A stretch of DNA of 64,000 nucleotides from Deltaproteobacteria bacterium (GCA_007693585.1 REDH01000081.1:1-64000), one strand, 5' to 3'. Shown: positions 1 through 8,865, counted from the first letter of the stretch. A program made the numbers and translations. The notes: a model not told the origin generated them from the letters alone.

Positions 1-48
1 GCTCTCCGCTCGGCTCTCCGCTCGGCTCTCCGCTCGGCTCTCCGCTCG
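1..48. repeat. 12-bp tandem repeat (4 copies)
   Basis: Four exact copies of GCTCTCCGCTCG occur head to tail, beginning at the first base of the window, so the array may be longer. On the minus strand each unit encodes Glu-Pro-Ser-Gly of the lipoprotein linker. Because the unit is a multiple of three, copy-number change would alter linker length without a frameshift. Confidence 0.9.
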
Positions 49-229
49 GTTCTTCACCGGACGTGTCGATGCCGGTTCGAACGTCCGTGGGATCATGACT
101 CGTCACCGGTTCGCTTCCGGGGGGGCCTGTTCCGGCCGGTGTCTCGAGCGAGGTGTCGCACCCGAGCAGCACGACAGCGGCCAGCGCAGCGGCGAAGATT
201 GGAGAGTGGCGTTGGAGCATCGGCATCAT
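1..229 (-). CDS. Lipoprotein with EPSG repeats, 3' end outside window
   Basis: The complement reads MMPMLQRHSPIF followed by a hydrophobic stretch and the lipobox LLGC, with the acylated Cys at residue 24. The mature part begins CDTSLETPAG and soon enters a tandem Glu-Pro-Ser-Gly repeat that is still running when the window ends. An AAGGG lies just upstream of the ATG as a ribosome site. The mature N-terminus resembles that of the large Cys-rich lipoprotein at 10635-14306 (CDTSLDTPADG), so the two may share ancestry at their leader. The repeat probably forms a flexible linker to a domain beyond the edge. Function cannot be assigned. Seen: signal peptide and repeats. Inferred: membrane anchoring. 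Confidence 0.75.
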   Translation of the reverse strand, partial: MMPMLQRHSPIFAAALAAVVLLGCDTSLETPAGTGPPGSEPVTSHDPTDVRTGIDTSGEEPSGEPSGEPSGEPSGE

Positions 230-672
230 CGACCCTTGTGGCTGGTCACGAGACTCGGCACAGAGGAGCAAAACCGGCGAACCATGTAAAGAACGGAACC
301 ACACCCATGCGGCTGCGCCCTGTGCGGAGGCCCCCCGGCGCACTCCGGCACTGGCGAGCGCAGCAAGCCCGACCGTGCGAACCGAAGCGCAACCACTCCC
401 CGGTGTCGCGAGCAGCGCCCAGGTCACCCTGCCGAACGGCGACGCCCGGTGCATCCTCGCGCCGGATGCGGCCGAAGCTCGGGTTGCCCCGGCCAGTAGC
501 GCAGCAAGCCGGTACCGGCGCCACGACGATCCACCCTCCCGCGAACGGAACCCGGGGGTGTCCCCGCGGCGTGCCGTGCGCTATTCTGGTCCGGCGGCCG
601 CCCGCCCGACGCCACGTACCGCCCTTCGGCCGGCCCGCCCGCCCCCCTCCTCCCGTCTCGCCTTCAGCCGCC
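230..672. other. Intergenic region between divergent lipoprotein genes
   Basis: This stretch separates the minus-strand edge lipoprotein from the plus-strand phosphatase-like gene. Open frames crossing it lack ribosome sites and have Arg/Pro-rich composition typical of GC-rich shadow frames. A TATTCT at 582-587 could be a -10 box for the downstream gene, since the same hexamer occurs in better-supported promoters at 22022 and 14341. No good -35 lies 17 bases upstream of it. A TTTACA on the minus strand (285-290) is a weak -35 candidate for the edge gene. Confidence 0.4.
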
Positions 673-2040
673 ATGCCCAAAGCGCTCTCCCCAGCCCTCT
701 TCGCCGCCGCCATGGCGGTCCTCGTGTTTACCGCGTGTACCCGCACGAACCCGGGACCCGAGCTCCACTCGCCATCGGCGCCCATGGCCCTGCAGGCCGG
801 ACAGCAGCAGCAGGGGGCCTCCGCAGACGAGGACCGCGCCGACGGGGCGATGGACGATGACTCCCCCGCCGAGGTCCCGGCTGTCCCCGAGGACCCACCC
901 GCCCCCGAACCCGACCGGACGACCCTGCCCACGGGCTGGGGAACCGTGCCCGCCCCACCGCTCGATGAGGCTGGCCCACGGATCGACACGGGCATCGATC
1001 ATGTGGTCATCCTCGTCGTGGACGGCGTCCGATCCGACGCGATCGCGACCCTCGGGACCGAAGGTGCACCCACCTGGCACAGGCTCATGGCGGAAGGGGC
1101 CTCCACCCTCAACGCCCGCACGGATCCCCGCCGCACGTACACCAATCCCAACCACCTCGGCATGATCACCGGACTGGTCACCGATGGAGACGACGGGCAC
1201 GGGCTGCGCAGCAACCGCGATGTCGAGGGCACCCTCCACGACCTTCGCGGCGCCTACCTGCCCAGCGTTCACGACGTCACCTTCCACCACGGTCTCACGA
1301 CCGCCGTCTTCGCCTCCAAGCCCAAGCTCGACCTGCTCTCCCGGTCGTGGACCCCGGAGCACGCCGCACCCTCCTCCGCGCGTGAGGACAACGACGCCCT
1401 CCGCATCGTCGCCGAGAGCTTCAACGAGCTCGACGATGCCGAGACCCATGCCGTCGCTCTCGAGTTCCTGGAGCAGGAGGAACTGCCGGCCATCCTCTTC
1501 CTGCAGTACAGCCGGAGCGACGGCATCGGCCACAGCAGTGGGTTCAACCCGACACCCGGCTCCGCCTACATGCGGGAGCTCACCCGCATCGACGGATACA
1601 TGGCCGAGATCCTCGAGCGGATCGAGCAACATCCCGCACTCGCCGGGCGGACCGCCGTCGTCCTGACCACCGACCACGGCGGCGAGGGAACCAACCACTT
1701 CAACCTCGACCACGCCGCCAACTGGACCATTCCCCTGGTCGTGTGGGGACCGGGGGTCCCCGCCGGAACCGATCTCCACGCGCTCAATGCCGAAGGGCGC
1801 GCCGACCCCGGCGACGTCATCGCCTCCGACGCCGCACCCCCGCCGATCCGCAACATCGAAGCCGGGCAGATCGCCCTGCGGATGCTCGGCCTTCCCCCGA
1901 TTCCCGGCTCCCGGGTCGGCGTCGCCCCCCCGCTGCAGGTGTTCGCCCCCGCGGCACGCCCAGCGGAGGATGCCGAAGCGCGCCCCGCCCCCCCGGGAGG
2001 TGCACCCGCACCGGAAGCCGCGCCTGCACTCACCCCCTGA
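673..2040 (+). CDS. Alkaline-phosphatase-superfamily phosphodiesterase lipoprotein
   Basis: Predicted 455-residue lipoprotein. The start was chosen at the ATG giving a signal peptide ending FTAC (Cys22), although the frame stays open far upstream. A Pro/Glu/Asp-rich linker (about residues 25-100) precedes the catalytic domain. The domain starts at VVILVVDGVRSDA, whose Asp is a metal ligand in type I phosphodiesterase/nucleotide pyrophosphatase enzymes. TYTNPNHLGMITG supplies the probable Thr nucleophile region, SDGIGHSSG further metal ligands, and TTDHGGEGTNH the paired Asp-His ligands. It likely hydrolyses phosphate mono- or diesters outside the cell. The substrate cannot be told from sequence. 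It lies 50 bases before the esterase lipoprotein on the same strand, so co-transcription is plausible. A Pro/Ala-rich tail closes the protein. Confidence 0.8.
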   Translation: MPKALSPALFAAAMAVLVFTACTRTNPGPELHSPSAPMALQAGQQQQGASADEDRADGAMDDDSPAEVPAVPEDPPAPEPDRTTLPTGWGTVPAPPLDEAGPRIDTGIDHVVILVVDGVRSDAIATLGTEGAPTWHRLMAEGASTLNARTDPRRTYTNPNHLGMITGLVTDGDDGHGLRSNRDVEGTLHDLRGAYLPSVHDVTFHHGLTTAVFASKPKLDLLSRSWTPEHAAPSSAREDNDALRIVAESFNELDDAETHAVALEFLEQEELPAILFLQYSRSDGIGHSSGFNPTPGSAYMRELTRIDGYMAEILERIEQHPALAGRTAVVLTTDHGGEGTNHFNLDHAANWTIPLVVWGPGVPAGTDLHALNAEGRADPGDVIASDAAPPPIRNIEAGQIALRMLGLPPIPGSRVGVAPPLQVFAPAARPAEDAEARPAPPGGAPAPEAAPALTP

Positions 2041-2090
2041 CCGCTCCTCGGCACCCGCCCCCGACGACGTCCCCCCCCAACGGCGACTCC

Positions 2091-3449
2091 ATGCGCACCC
2101 TCCCCTTGCGGCTGACTCCGATCCTCCTCGCGGGCATCCTCGCCCTCCCCGCCTGTTCGGACGACGACCTGCCCGGATCCGGCACCGACGCGCCGCACTC
2201 TCTCGTGCCGGACACCACATCGCTCGGCGAAAGTGCCCCCGAACGCTCCGGCGGGCAGGCCACCACGGAATCCGTCGCCTCCATTCCGTCCGGACCCGGT
2301 TCCTCGCCGCAGCAGACCCGCGAGGACACCTCCGGCGCGACCGCATCCGGCAGCGCCGCGTCCACCCACACCCCCGAAACGGATCCGGCACACTCTTCCG
2401 AGGCCCCGGCACCGACCGGCGGCGACCCATCGAACGCCCCGTCCGGCACCGCCGAATCGTCGCAGGCGCCAGACCCGACGCAACCGCCTTCCGCTGGCCC
2501 GGACCCCACGGACCCCGAACCCACCGAGCCGCAACCCTCGGTGACTCCACCGTCGGAACCCGCCTCCACGGAGACGCAGCCCTCGGAACCCACCCCGACC
2601 GATGCTCCCGAGCCGACCGAACCCCAGCCCTCCGAGACCGGACCCACCCCGACCGATGCTCCCGAGCCGACCGCGTCAGAACCCGGGCCAGCCCCCCTGC
2701 CGCCCTACAGCGGTGGGGAGTGCCCGTCGATGGACGACGGCACCGTCCGCCTGCAGAGCGCAGGCATGGGGCGCGAAGTCCTGATCAACCTGCCCGATGA
2801 GCCACGAGACGCCCCCGTCGTGTTCGTCTACCACGGGAACGGCAATTCGGCGCCCGAGTTCGAGCAGCGCTTCCAGACTCGGCGCATCGCCGAGGAGTAC
2901 GGCGTCATCGTCGTCATCCCGTCCAGCAGCGGGCGCTTCTCCATCGAGTGGCCGGTGCGCAGCAACGAGGACAAGACGGTTGACGCGGTGCTCTTCACCG
3001 ATGTCCTCGCCTGTCTGGACGAGCACTGGGGCATCGACCGCCGCCGCGTCTACACCTCCGGATTCAGTGCCGGCGGATTCTGGAGCACCTGGCTGGCGCT
3101 CAACATGAGCGACTACATTGCGGCGGTGACGCTCTTCTCCGGAGGGATCAGCACGGGCGCCGTGTCCTACACCAGCCCGAGCTGGCCGATCCCGGTGCTG
3201 GCCTCCCATGGCGGCACCTGGGACTGGGTGCTCTACCGGTTCAACCGGGCGTCCGAGGATCTGGCCAACGCCCTCGTCGACGACGACGGATTCGCCATCG
3301 TATGCAACCACGGAAACGGGCATCGCATCCACTACGACGTCCCGGACTTCATGATGCCCTTCCTGCTCTCCCACACCTGGGGCGAGTTCCCTTCCCCGTT
3401 CGCGGCGGGCCTCGACGAGGGCTGGCCCAGCGAGTGCGTCATCTGGTGA
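2091..3449 (+). CDS. Feruloyl esterase / PHB depolymerase-like lipoprotein
   Basis: Predicted 452-residue lipoprotein. The start gives MRTLPLRL, a hydrophobic core and LPAC with Cys22. About 180 residues of Ser/Thr/Pro/Glu linker follow, including repeated TDAPEPTE-type units. The alpha/beta-hydrolase domain occupies roughly residues 205-452. It has VVFVYHGNGN at the oxyanion region, the nucleophile elbow GFSAG, a likely catalytic Asp in GGTWDW and a His in NHGNGH. This pattern matches LpqC-type esterases (feruloyl/acetylxylan esterase and PHB depolymerase relatives). A role in removing esterified groups from extracellular polymers is inferred. Cys residues flanking the domain could form disulfides. 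Confidence 0.78.
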   Translation: MRTLPLRLTPILLAGILALPACSDDDLPGSGTDAPHSLVPDTTSLGESAPERSGGQATTESVASIPSGPGSSPQQTREDTSGATASGSAASTHTPETDPAHSSEAPAPTGGDPSNAPSGTAESSQAPDPTQPPSAGPDPTDPEPTEPQPSVTPPSEPASTETQPSEPTPTDAPEPTEPQPSETGPTPTDAPEPTASEPGPAPLPPYSGGECPSMDDGTVRLQSAGMGREVLINLPDEPRDAPVVFVYHGNGNSAPEFEQRFQTRRIAEEYGVIVVIPSSSGRFSIEWPVRSNEDKTVDAVLFTDVLACLDEHWGIDRRRVYTSGFSAGGFWSTWLALNMSDYIAAVTLFSGGISTGAVSYTSPSWPIPVLASHGGTWDWVLYRFNRASEDLANALVDDDGFAIVCNHGNGHRIHYDVPDFMMPFLLSHTWGEFPSPFAAGLDEGWPSECVIW

Positions 3450-3465
3450 CCTTCGCGACGCGGCT

Positions 3466-4437
3466 TCAGCCGGCCGTCCGGTCGCCGGCCCTGGATGGAG
3501 CGGGGGGCATCCCCATGCGCTCCCGCAGCGCGACGAACGACGGCGTCCACTGGCCGCGAGCGTCGCGCACCACGAGGGTGTCCTCGCGCGTCGACCGCGC
3601 CCCCGCCGCCAGCACCGCCACGAACAGCAGCGGTTCCTTTCCCTCCCGGGGCACGACGGTCACCCGCCGCACCAGGCCCCAGCCCTCCTTCGCCGCACTC
3701 CGTTCGAGCTCGCAATACTGGGCGATGGCGCCGCACAGGACCACGCGGCCTTCGGGCGAGACGATCCGCACGGCGCTCGACACGTAGTCCTCCATGCCGC
3801 CTCGCACGGTGAACCGGCACGCCTCCCGCTGCACGCCGGCCGGAGCGGTCGCGGCCCCCTGCGCAAAATACGGGGGCGTCCCGGTCACCAGATCGGACCC
3901 GCGCGCGACGTCTCCGCGCGACGCTTCGTCGGCCCTCCTCCTTCCCATGGCGAACGGCTCGGCGACTCCGACCTGGTCGGCCATTCGCCCGGAGAGCCGC
4001 CGCGCCACCTCTTCCCGGCCCAGCCTTCGGTGGTCTCGCTCCAGCACCGCTACCCGATCCGCCGCGCCATTGTAGCGGAGCGATCGGCGGGCGAGCGCGG
4101 CGCTCAGGGGCTGCGCCTCCACACCGAGGCTGCGCACCCGGGGGAAGGCCCACGCCACCATCATGAGCACGGAGCCGATGCCGCAGCCGAGATCCACGTG
4201 GGTGCCGGGATCCTCCGGGACACTGGTGACAGCGACCCAGGCCGTCACGAGGTCGTCGAGCGACCAGCGGTGCCCGTCGACGCGCTGGAGGATTCTCCAG
4301 TCGCCGGTGAGAAAGCACAGATCCTCGCGCGGCCCGGGGCGCAGGTCCGGATGGACGAGCCCTGCGGGCCGGGGACCTGGCGCCGACCATCCCGGCGGTC
4401 GTCGAGCAGGACGGATGATGCCGTCGGGGGTGGGCAT
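3466..4437 (-). CDS. TrmN6-like tRNA/protein N6-methyltransferase
   Basis: Rossmann-fold SAM-dependent methyltransferase with motif I VDLGCGIGSVLMMVAW and motif IV GTPPYF. In the tRNA1(Val) A37 N6-methyltransferase family (TrmN6/YfiC) motif IV is usually NPPYF, so Thr replaces Asn here. The start at 4437 (MPTPDGII) was chosen because the longer frame, from 4524, would overlap the upstream ATPase gene by 77 bases. The new start leaves a 10-base gap. It is the last gene of the opp operon by position and orientation. Family membership is fairly clear. The exact substrate is uncertain because of the motif change and the Arg/Pro-rich N-terminus. Confidence 0.68.
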   Translation of the reverse strand: MPTPDGIIRPARRPPGWSAPGPRPAGLVHPDLRPGPREDLCFLTGDWRILQRVDGHRWSLDDLVTAWVAVTSVPEDPGTHVDLGCGIGSVLMMVAWAFPRVRSLGVEAQPLSAALARRSLRYNGAADRVAVLERDHRRLGREEVARRLSGRMADQVGVAEPFAMGRRRADEASRGDVARGSDLVTGTPPYFAQGAATAPAGVQREACRFTVRGGMEDYVSSAVRIVSPEGRVVLCGAIAQYCELERSAAKEGWGLVRRVTVVPREGKEPLLFVAVLAAGARSTREDTLVVRDARGQWTPSFVALRERMGMPPAPSRAGDRTAG

Positions 4438-4447
4438 CGGCGGGGAC

Positions 4448-5479
4448 TCAGACCTCGCGCTGTCCACCACCGGTCGGATCGTCGACGAGGTGGCACGCGG
4501 CCTGGTGTCCGCCACCGAGGTCATGCAGCGGCGGCACTTCCTTGCGGCATCGGTCCCAGGCGTATGGGCAGCGTGTGTGGAACCGGCACCCGGTGGGTGG
4601 ATTCTGCGGGCTGGGCAGATCCCCGGTGAGCACGATACGCTCCCGGGTGCTTTCGATGGCCGGATCGGGAATCGGAACGGCGCTGATGAGTGCCTGCGTG
4701 TAGGGGTGGGACGGCTTGCGGTAGAGCTCCTTCGCCGGCGCGATCTCGACGATGCGGCCGAGGTACATGACGGCGATGCGATCGGAGATATGTCGCACGG
4801 CGGAGAGGTCGTGGGCGATGAAGATGTAGGTGAGCCCCAGCCGCTTCTGGAGGTCGACCATCAGGTTGAGGATCTGGGCCTGAATGGAGACATCGAGGGC
4901 GGAGATGGGCTCGTCGCACACGATGAGGTCCGGTTCGGCGGCGAGGGCCCTGGCGATGCCGATGCGCTGACGCTGCCCACCGGAGAACTCGTGCGGGTAC
5001 CGGCGCACGAATCTCGCATTGAGTCCGCACAGTTCCATCAGCTCCCGAACGCGCTCCATGACGGCGGGCCCAGTGCGCAGCCTGTGCACGCGGATCGGCT
5101 CGGCGATGGTGTCTCCCACGGTCAGGCGGGGGTTGAGGGAGGCGAACGGGTCCTGGAAGATCATCTGCATGCGCCGTCGCATGGGCTTCAGATCCCGCTC
5201 CGGGAGGGTGGCGACGTCCACGGGCTCGCTCGTCCCTTCCCGTGGAGCCAGGCGCACGCTGCCCGCGGTGGGGCGATAGAGCTGCAGGATGGCGCGTCCG
5301 GTGGTGGACTTGCCGCAGCCACTCTCGCCGACGAGGCCGAGGGTTTCGCCCGCGTGCACGCTGAAGTCCACGCCGTCGACGGCGTGCACGGTGGCGACGT
5401 GCTTGCGGAAGGCGCCGGCGAAGACCGGGAAGTGCATCTTCAGGTTCTCGACCTGCAGCAGCGGCGTGGGATCACTCAT
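4448..5479 (-). CDS. oppF: Peptide ABC transporter ATP-binding protein OppF/DppF
   Basis: 343-residue cytoplasmic ATPase that powers oligopeptide import with its OppD partner. It shows Walker [10 protein letters not shown], signature [14 protein letters not shown], Walker [13 protein letters not shown] and the switch His in FIAHDLS. The C-terminal oligopeptide-transporter motif with paired Cys ([14 protein letters not shown]) is typical of OppD/F and may hold an iron-sulfur cluster. Its ATG overlaps the oppD stop in an ATGA arrangement (5476-5479), showing translational coupling. Length and motifs are normal for the family. The transported substrate is not deducible. Confidence 0.93.
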   Translation of the reverse strand: MSDPTPLLQVENLKMHFPVFAGAFRKHVATVHAVDGVDFSVHAGETLGLVGESGCGKSTTGRAILQLYRPTAGSVRLAPREGTSEPVDVATLPERDLKPMRRRMQMIFQDPFASLNPRLTVGDTIAEPIRVHRLRTGPAVMERVRELMELCGLNARFVRRYPHEFSGGQRQRIGIARALAAEPDLIVCDEPISALDVSIQAQILNLMVDLQKRLGLTYIFIAHDLSAVRHISDRIAVMYLGRIVEIAPAKELYRKPSHPYTQALISAVPIPDPAIESTRERIVLTGDLPSPQNPPTGCRFHTRCPYAWDRCRKEVPPLHDLGGGHQAACHLVDDPTGGGQREV

Positions 5480-6654
5480 TCGCCTGCCTCCTGGTCGTCT
5501 GTGGCGTGGGCGGGGGAGTCGTCGGTGGCGGGCGGCGGCCGGTCGGCTCCGTCGGGATCGGGCACCGACACCTCGCGAGCGGCGTCGGAGTCATGGGGGG
5601 TGTTCGCCGGCTCGGCGGTGTCGGCGGAGGTCCCGTCCTCGTCGGTGGGGGGAGCGATGAGGCCGCGTGCGTTCCACTCGGCGACTTCGGGGCGGTGGCA
5701 GGCGACGGTGTGTCCGTCGGCGACGGTGCGGCTTTCGGGGAAGGTCTGGCGGCAGGCGTCGACGGCGAAGGTGCAGCGGTCGACGAAGGGGCAGCCGGGC
5801 TTGAGGCGGGAGAGGTCGGGGGGCTGGCCGGGGATGGGGATGAGGTCGTCGCGGCCATCGGCGTCGAGTCTGGGCAGGGAGCGCAGGAGGCCGATGGTGT
5901 AGGGGTGGTGGGGGCGTCGGAAGAGCGAGGCGGTGGGGGCGGACTCCATGACGCGGCCGGCGTACATGACGATGATGCGGTCGGCCATGCCGGCGACGAC
6001 GCCGAGGTCGTGGGTGATGAGGATGATGGCGGTGCCGAGGTCCCGCTTGAGATCGCGCATGAGGTCCAGGATCTGGGCCTGGATGGTGACGTCGAGGGCG
6101 GTGGTCGGTTCGTCGGCGATGAGGAGCGCGGGGTCGCACAGGAGGGCCATCGCGATCATGACGCGCTGACGCATTCCGCCGGAGAACTGGTGGGGGTAGG
6201 CGTCGATGCGGTTGCCCGCGTCGGGGATGCCGACCTTCTCGAGCATCTCGATGGCGCGGCGGCGCTGGGCGTTCCGATCGAGGGTGGTGTGGATGTCGAG
6301 GACCTCGGTGAGCTGCCGGCTGATCCGCAGGAACGGATTGAGGCTGGTCATCGGGTCCTGGAAGATCATGGCGATGCGGTTTCCGCGGAGCTTGCGTAGC
6401 GTCTCCGGTGGCATGCGCAGGAGGTCGACCCCTTCGAAGAGGGCTTCGCCGCTCTCGATGGTGGCGGGGGGCGAGGGGAGCAGGCCGAGGATGGAGAGCT
6501 GGGTAACGGACTTGCCGGAGCCCGACTCGCCGACGATTCCGAGGGTCTCGCCGGGGGCCAGGCGGAACGACAGTCCGTTGACGGCGGTCACGCGTCCGCC
6601 CTCGGTGTCGAAGACGGTCCTGAGGTTGCGGACATCGAGGAGGTGTTCGGCCAT
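5476..6654 (-). CDS. oppD: Peptide ABC transporter ATP-binding protein OppD/DppD
   Basis: 392-residue ATPase partner of OppF. It carries Walker A GESGSGKS, signature [14 protein letters not shown], Walker [13 protein letters not shown] and the C-terminal Cys motif [14 protein letters not shown]. About 65 residues at the C-terminus (from the region [10 protein letters not shown]) form an acidic, Pro/Ala-rich tail that most OppD proteins lack. Its role is unknown. The start codon shares a base with the oppC stop at 6654, and the stop overlaps the oppF start, so the four core genes are tightly coupled. Confidence 0.92.
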   Translation of the reverse strand: MAEHLLDVRNLRTVFDTEGGRVTAVNGLSFRLAPGETLGIVGESGSGKSVTQLSILGLLPSPPATIESGEALFEGVDLLRMPPETLRKLRGNRIAMIFQDPMTSLNPFLRISRQLTEVLDIHTTLDRNAQRRRAIEMLEKVGIPDAGNRIDAYPHQFSGGMRQRVMIAMALLCDPALLIADEPTTALDVTIQAQILDLMRDLKRDLGTAIILITHDLGVVAGMADRIIVMYAGRVMESAPTASLFRRPHHPYTIGLLRSLPRLDADGRDDLIPIPGQPPDLSRLKPGCPFVDRCTFAVDACRQTFPESRTVADGHTVACHRPEVAEWNARGLIAPPTDEDGTSADTAEPANTPHDSDAAREVSVPDPDGADRPPPATDDSPAHATDDQEAGE

Positions 6655-7955
6655 CAGTCCTTTCTCATGCGGGGATCGAGGGCGTCCCGGAGGCCGTCGC
6701 CGAAGAAGTTGAGGGAGAGGAGCGTGAGGGCCAGGAGGGAGCCTGGCACCAGGATGAGCCAGGGGTAGTTGACCATGACTCCGGGGGGAGCGCCCTCATT
6801 GGCGAGGCTTCCCCAGGAGGTCTGGGGGGGCTGCACGCCGAGGCCGAGGAAGGAGAGGAAGGCTTCCTGGAGCATGACGGCGGGCACGGTGAGGGTGGCG
6901 TAGACGATGATGGGACCGAGGGCGTTCGGGATGAGGTGCCGGAACACGATCTCGAGGCCCGGGGTGCCGATGCTTCGTGCGGCGAGCACGAACTCCTGGT
7001 TCTTGAGGGAGATGACCTGGCCGCGGACGATGCGGGACATGTCGAGCCACGAGACGGCGCCGATGGCGATGAAGATGAGCAGGATGGACTGCTCGAAGAT
7101 GACCATCAGCAGGATGACGAGGAAGAGGTAGGGGAGGCCGTAGAGGATGTCGACGAAGCGCATCATCACGGTGTCCACGCGTCCGCCGAAGAAGCCGGCG
7201 ATGGCGCCCCAGGTGACGCCGATGAAGAACGAGACGAGGGTGGCGAGGAGTCCGACGGCGAGGCTGATGCGGGCGCCCCAGATGGCGCGCGTGAGGAGAT
7301 CGCGGCCGAGTCCGTCGGTGCCGAGGCGGAACACCTCCGGTCGCGGCACGCCGACGAACTCGTCGGGGGAGAGGCGGCCGTCGCCGGTGCGGTCGTGCTG
7401 GCGCACGTAGAAGATGGCGGCGCTCATCGGGAAGATGTCGACGATGAGCTCGGCCTCGTCGATGTCGAGGACACCGTCGCCGTTGCGGTCGTAGCCGGCG
7501 AGGATGCGGGCGTAGTCGCTGGTGCCCGGGAAGGCCCGGGGGGCGCGGCGCAGGTCGTCCTCGGTGAGGGTGCCCGTGCCGCTGACGTCGAGGTGTTCGA
7601 ACTCGAGCTGCCGGAGGTAGACGCTGAGCTCCTCGGCGGTGACGAAGCCATCGCCGTCTCGGTCGACCGCCTCGAACGGATGCTCGTCGAGCGGGAGGGT
7701 GCGGGTGTGCACCCGCGGGATGCCGCGCATGCCGGGAGGCTGGTAGCGCAGGCACGGGTTGGTCTCCTCGACGGTGAAGCGGGTGACCTGCGAGGAGAGG
7801 ACGGGGGCGCCGAGGGCCATGGCGGACATGAGGACGATGAAGGCGAGCCCGGCCACGGCGGCCCTGTTCTTCATCAGGCGCTTGAGGGCGTCCTTCCAGA
7901 GCGAGTGTCCGGCGGCCTCGTCGTGCGCTGGGGAGTCCGGGTTGTGCTCAGTCAT
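6654..7955 (-). CDS. oppC: OppC-type permease with four inserted EF-hand loops
   Basis: 433-residue inner-membrane permease, over 100 residues longer than usual for OppC/DppC. TM1 is at about residues 31-50, then the family sequence LRYQPP. Instead of passing directly to GTDGLGRDLLTR, the protein inserts about 130 residues (75-208). These hold four EF-hand loops: D98-E109 (DRDGDGFVTAEE), D123-D134 (DVSGTGTLTEDD, Asp at position 12), D156-E167 (DRNGDGVLDIDE) and D188-E199 (DRTGDGRLSPDE). The loops fall in the first extracytoplasmic loop. After the insert the standard BPD_transp_1 core resumes with ARISLAVG and further TMs. The reading frame is continuous and the gene overlaps oppB by 8 bases. 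Calcium binding and regulation of import are inferences. Permease identity is firm. Confidence 0.93.
   Translation of the reverse strand: MTEHNPDSPAHDEAAGHSLWKDALKRLMKNRAAVAGLAFIVLMSAMALGAPVLSSQVTRFTVEETNPCLRYQPPGMRGIPRVHTRTLPLDEHPFEAVDRDGDGFVTAEELSVYLRQLEFEHLDVSGTGTLTEDDLRRAPRAFPGTSDYARILAGYDRNGDGVLDIDEAELIVDIFPMSAAIFYVRQHDRTGDGRLSPDEFVGVPRPEVFRLGTDGLGRDLLTRAIWGARISLAVGLLATLVSFFIGVTWGAIAGFFGGRVDTVMMRFVDILYGLPYLFLVILLMVIFEQSILLIFIAIGAVSWLDMSRIVRGQVISLKNQEFVLAARSIGTPGLEIVFRHLIPNALGPIIVYATLTVPAVMLQEAFLSFLGLGVQPPQTSWGSLANEGAPPGVMVNYPWLILVPGSLLALTLLSLNFFGDGLRDALDPRMRKD
7332..7733 (-). other. EF-hand insertion within oppC
   Basis: Coding segment for residues 75-208 of the permease, between the conserved QPP and GTDxLGRD motifs. 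Three loops (98-109, 156-167, 188-199) have the canonical Asp/Asn at positions 1, 3 and 5, Gly at 6, hydrophobic at 8 and Glu at 12. The loop at 123-134 is degenerate, with Ser and Thr at positions 3 and 5 and Asp at 12. Base composition matches the flanks, so there is no sign of recent foreign origin. Confidence 0.88.
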
Positions 7956-8865
7956 CGTAGGACACCCGTGGATCGAGGACGGTGTAGAGCAGGTCGACGA
8001 TGAGGTTCAGGACGACGAGCAGCGCGGAGTAGACGATGATGACCCCGAGAACGAGGAAGTAGTCGCGGTTGAAGGCGGCATCGACGAAGAAGGTGCCGAG
8101 CCCCGGGACGTTGAAGACCTTCTCGATGACCACGGACCCGGTGAGGACAGAGGCGCTCGCCGGCCCGAGGTAGCTGACGACGGGCAGCAGGGCTCCGCGC
8201 AGCGCGTGGCGAAAGACGACGAGCCGCTCGACCACGCCCTTGGCCCGCGCGGTGCGGATGAAGTCCTGGCGGATGACCTCGAGCATGCCGCCGCGGGTGA
8301 GGCGCGCGATGTAGGCGGTGTAGAACAGCCCGAGGGAGACGCTGGGCAGGATGGAGTCCGGCCATGCCTCGTAGCCCCCGGAGTTGAACCATCCCAGCCC
8401 GGCGGCGAACAGCAGGATCAGGATCGGCCCGAGCACGAAGTTCGGGATCGAGACGCCGATCATGGCGAACGTCATCGCGCCGTAGTCCCAGCCGGTGTTC
8501 TGCTTCAGGCCCGCGAGGAGCCCGAGCAGCGTACCGAGCAGGACGGCGAACAGGAGCGCCTGGCCACCGATGAGGAGCGAGTACGGGATGGCCTCGGCGA
8601 CCATCTCGCTGACGGGCGCATGCTGGCGGATGGACTGTCCGAGGTCACCGCGCACGAGGCCGCGCAGGTACCAGCCGTACTGGACGATCACGGGCTGATC
8701 GAGCCGGTAGCGCTCCATCAGCATCTGCTCGATGTCCGGGTCGAGCTGCCGGTCCTGCGACAGGGGCGAGCCCGGCGCCGCCTTCATGACGAAGAACGAC
8801 AGCGAAATGATGATGAAGAGAACCGCGATGCTCTGGCCGAGCCGCAGCGCGATGTACTGGATCAC
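7948..8865 (-). CDS. oppB: Peptide ABC transporter permease OppB/DppB
   Basis: 305-residue inner-membrane permease of the importer. The N-terminal TM (QYIALRLGQSIAVLFIIISLSF) and the motif APGSPL are characteristic of OppB/DppB, followed by five further hydrophobic segments. The EAA-type coupling loop is near the segment TARAKGVVERLVVFRHAL. It pairs with the EF-hand OppC, and the two genes overlap by 8 bases. Its own ATG overlaps the end of oppA (8862-8865, ATGA). Length is typical. It has no insert of the kind found in OppC. Confidence 0.93.
   Translation of the reverse strand: MIQYIALRLGQSIAVLFIIISLSFFVMKAAPGSPLSQDRQLDPDIEQMLMERYRLDQPVIVQYGWYLRGLVRGDLGQSIRQHAPVSEMVAEAIPYSLLIGGQALLFAVLLGTLLGLLAGLKQNTGWDYGAMTFAMIGVSIPNFVLGPILILLFAAGLGWFNSGGYEAWPDSILPSVSLGLFYTAYIARLTRGGMLEVIRQDFIRTARAKGVVERLVVFRHALRGALLPVVSYLGPASASVLTGSVVIEKVFNVPGLGTFFVDAAFNRDYFLVLGVIIVYSALLVVLNLIVDLLYTVLDPRVSYDD

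Noticed and set aside
664-2550. 628-residue minus-strand frame over the phosphatase-like and esterase genes
   Set aside because: Arg/Gly-rich complement of two genes with clear signal peptides and catalytic motifs.
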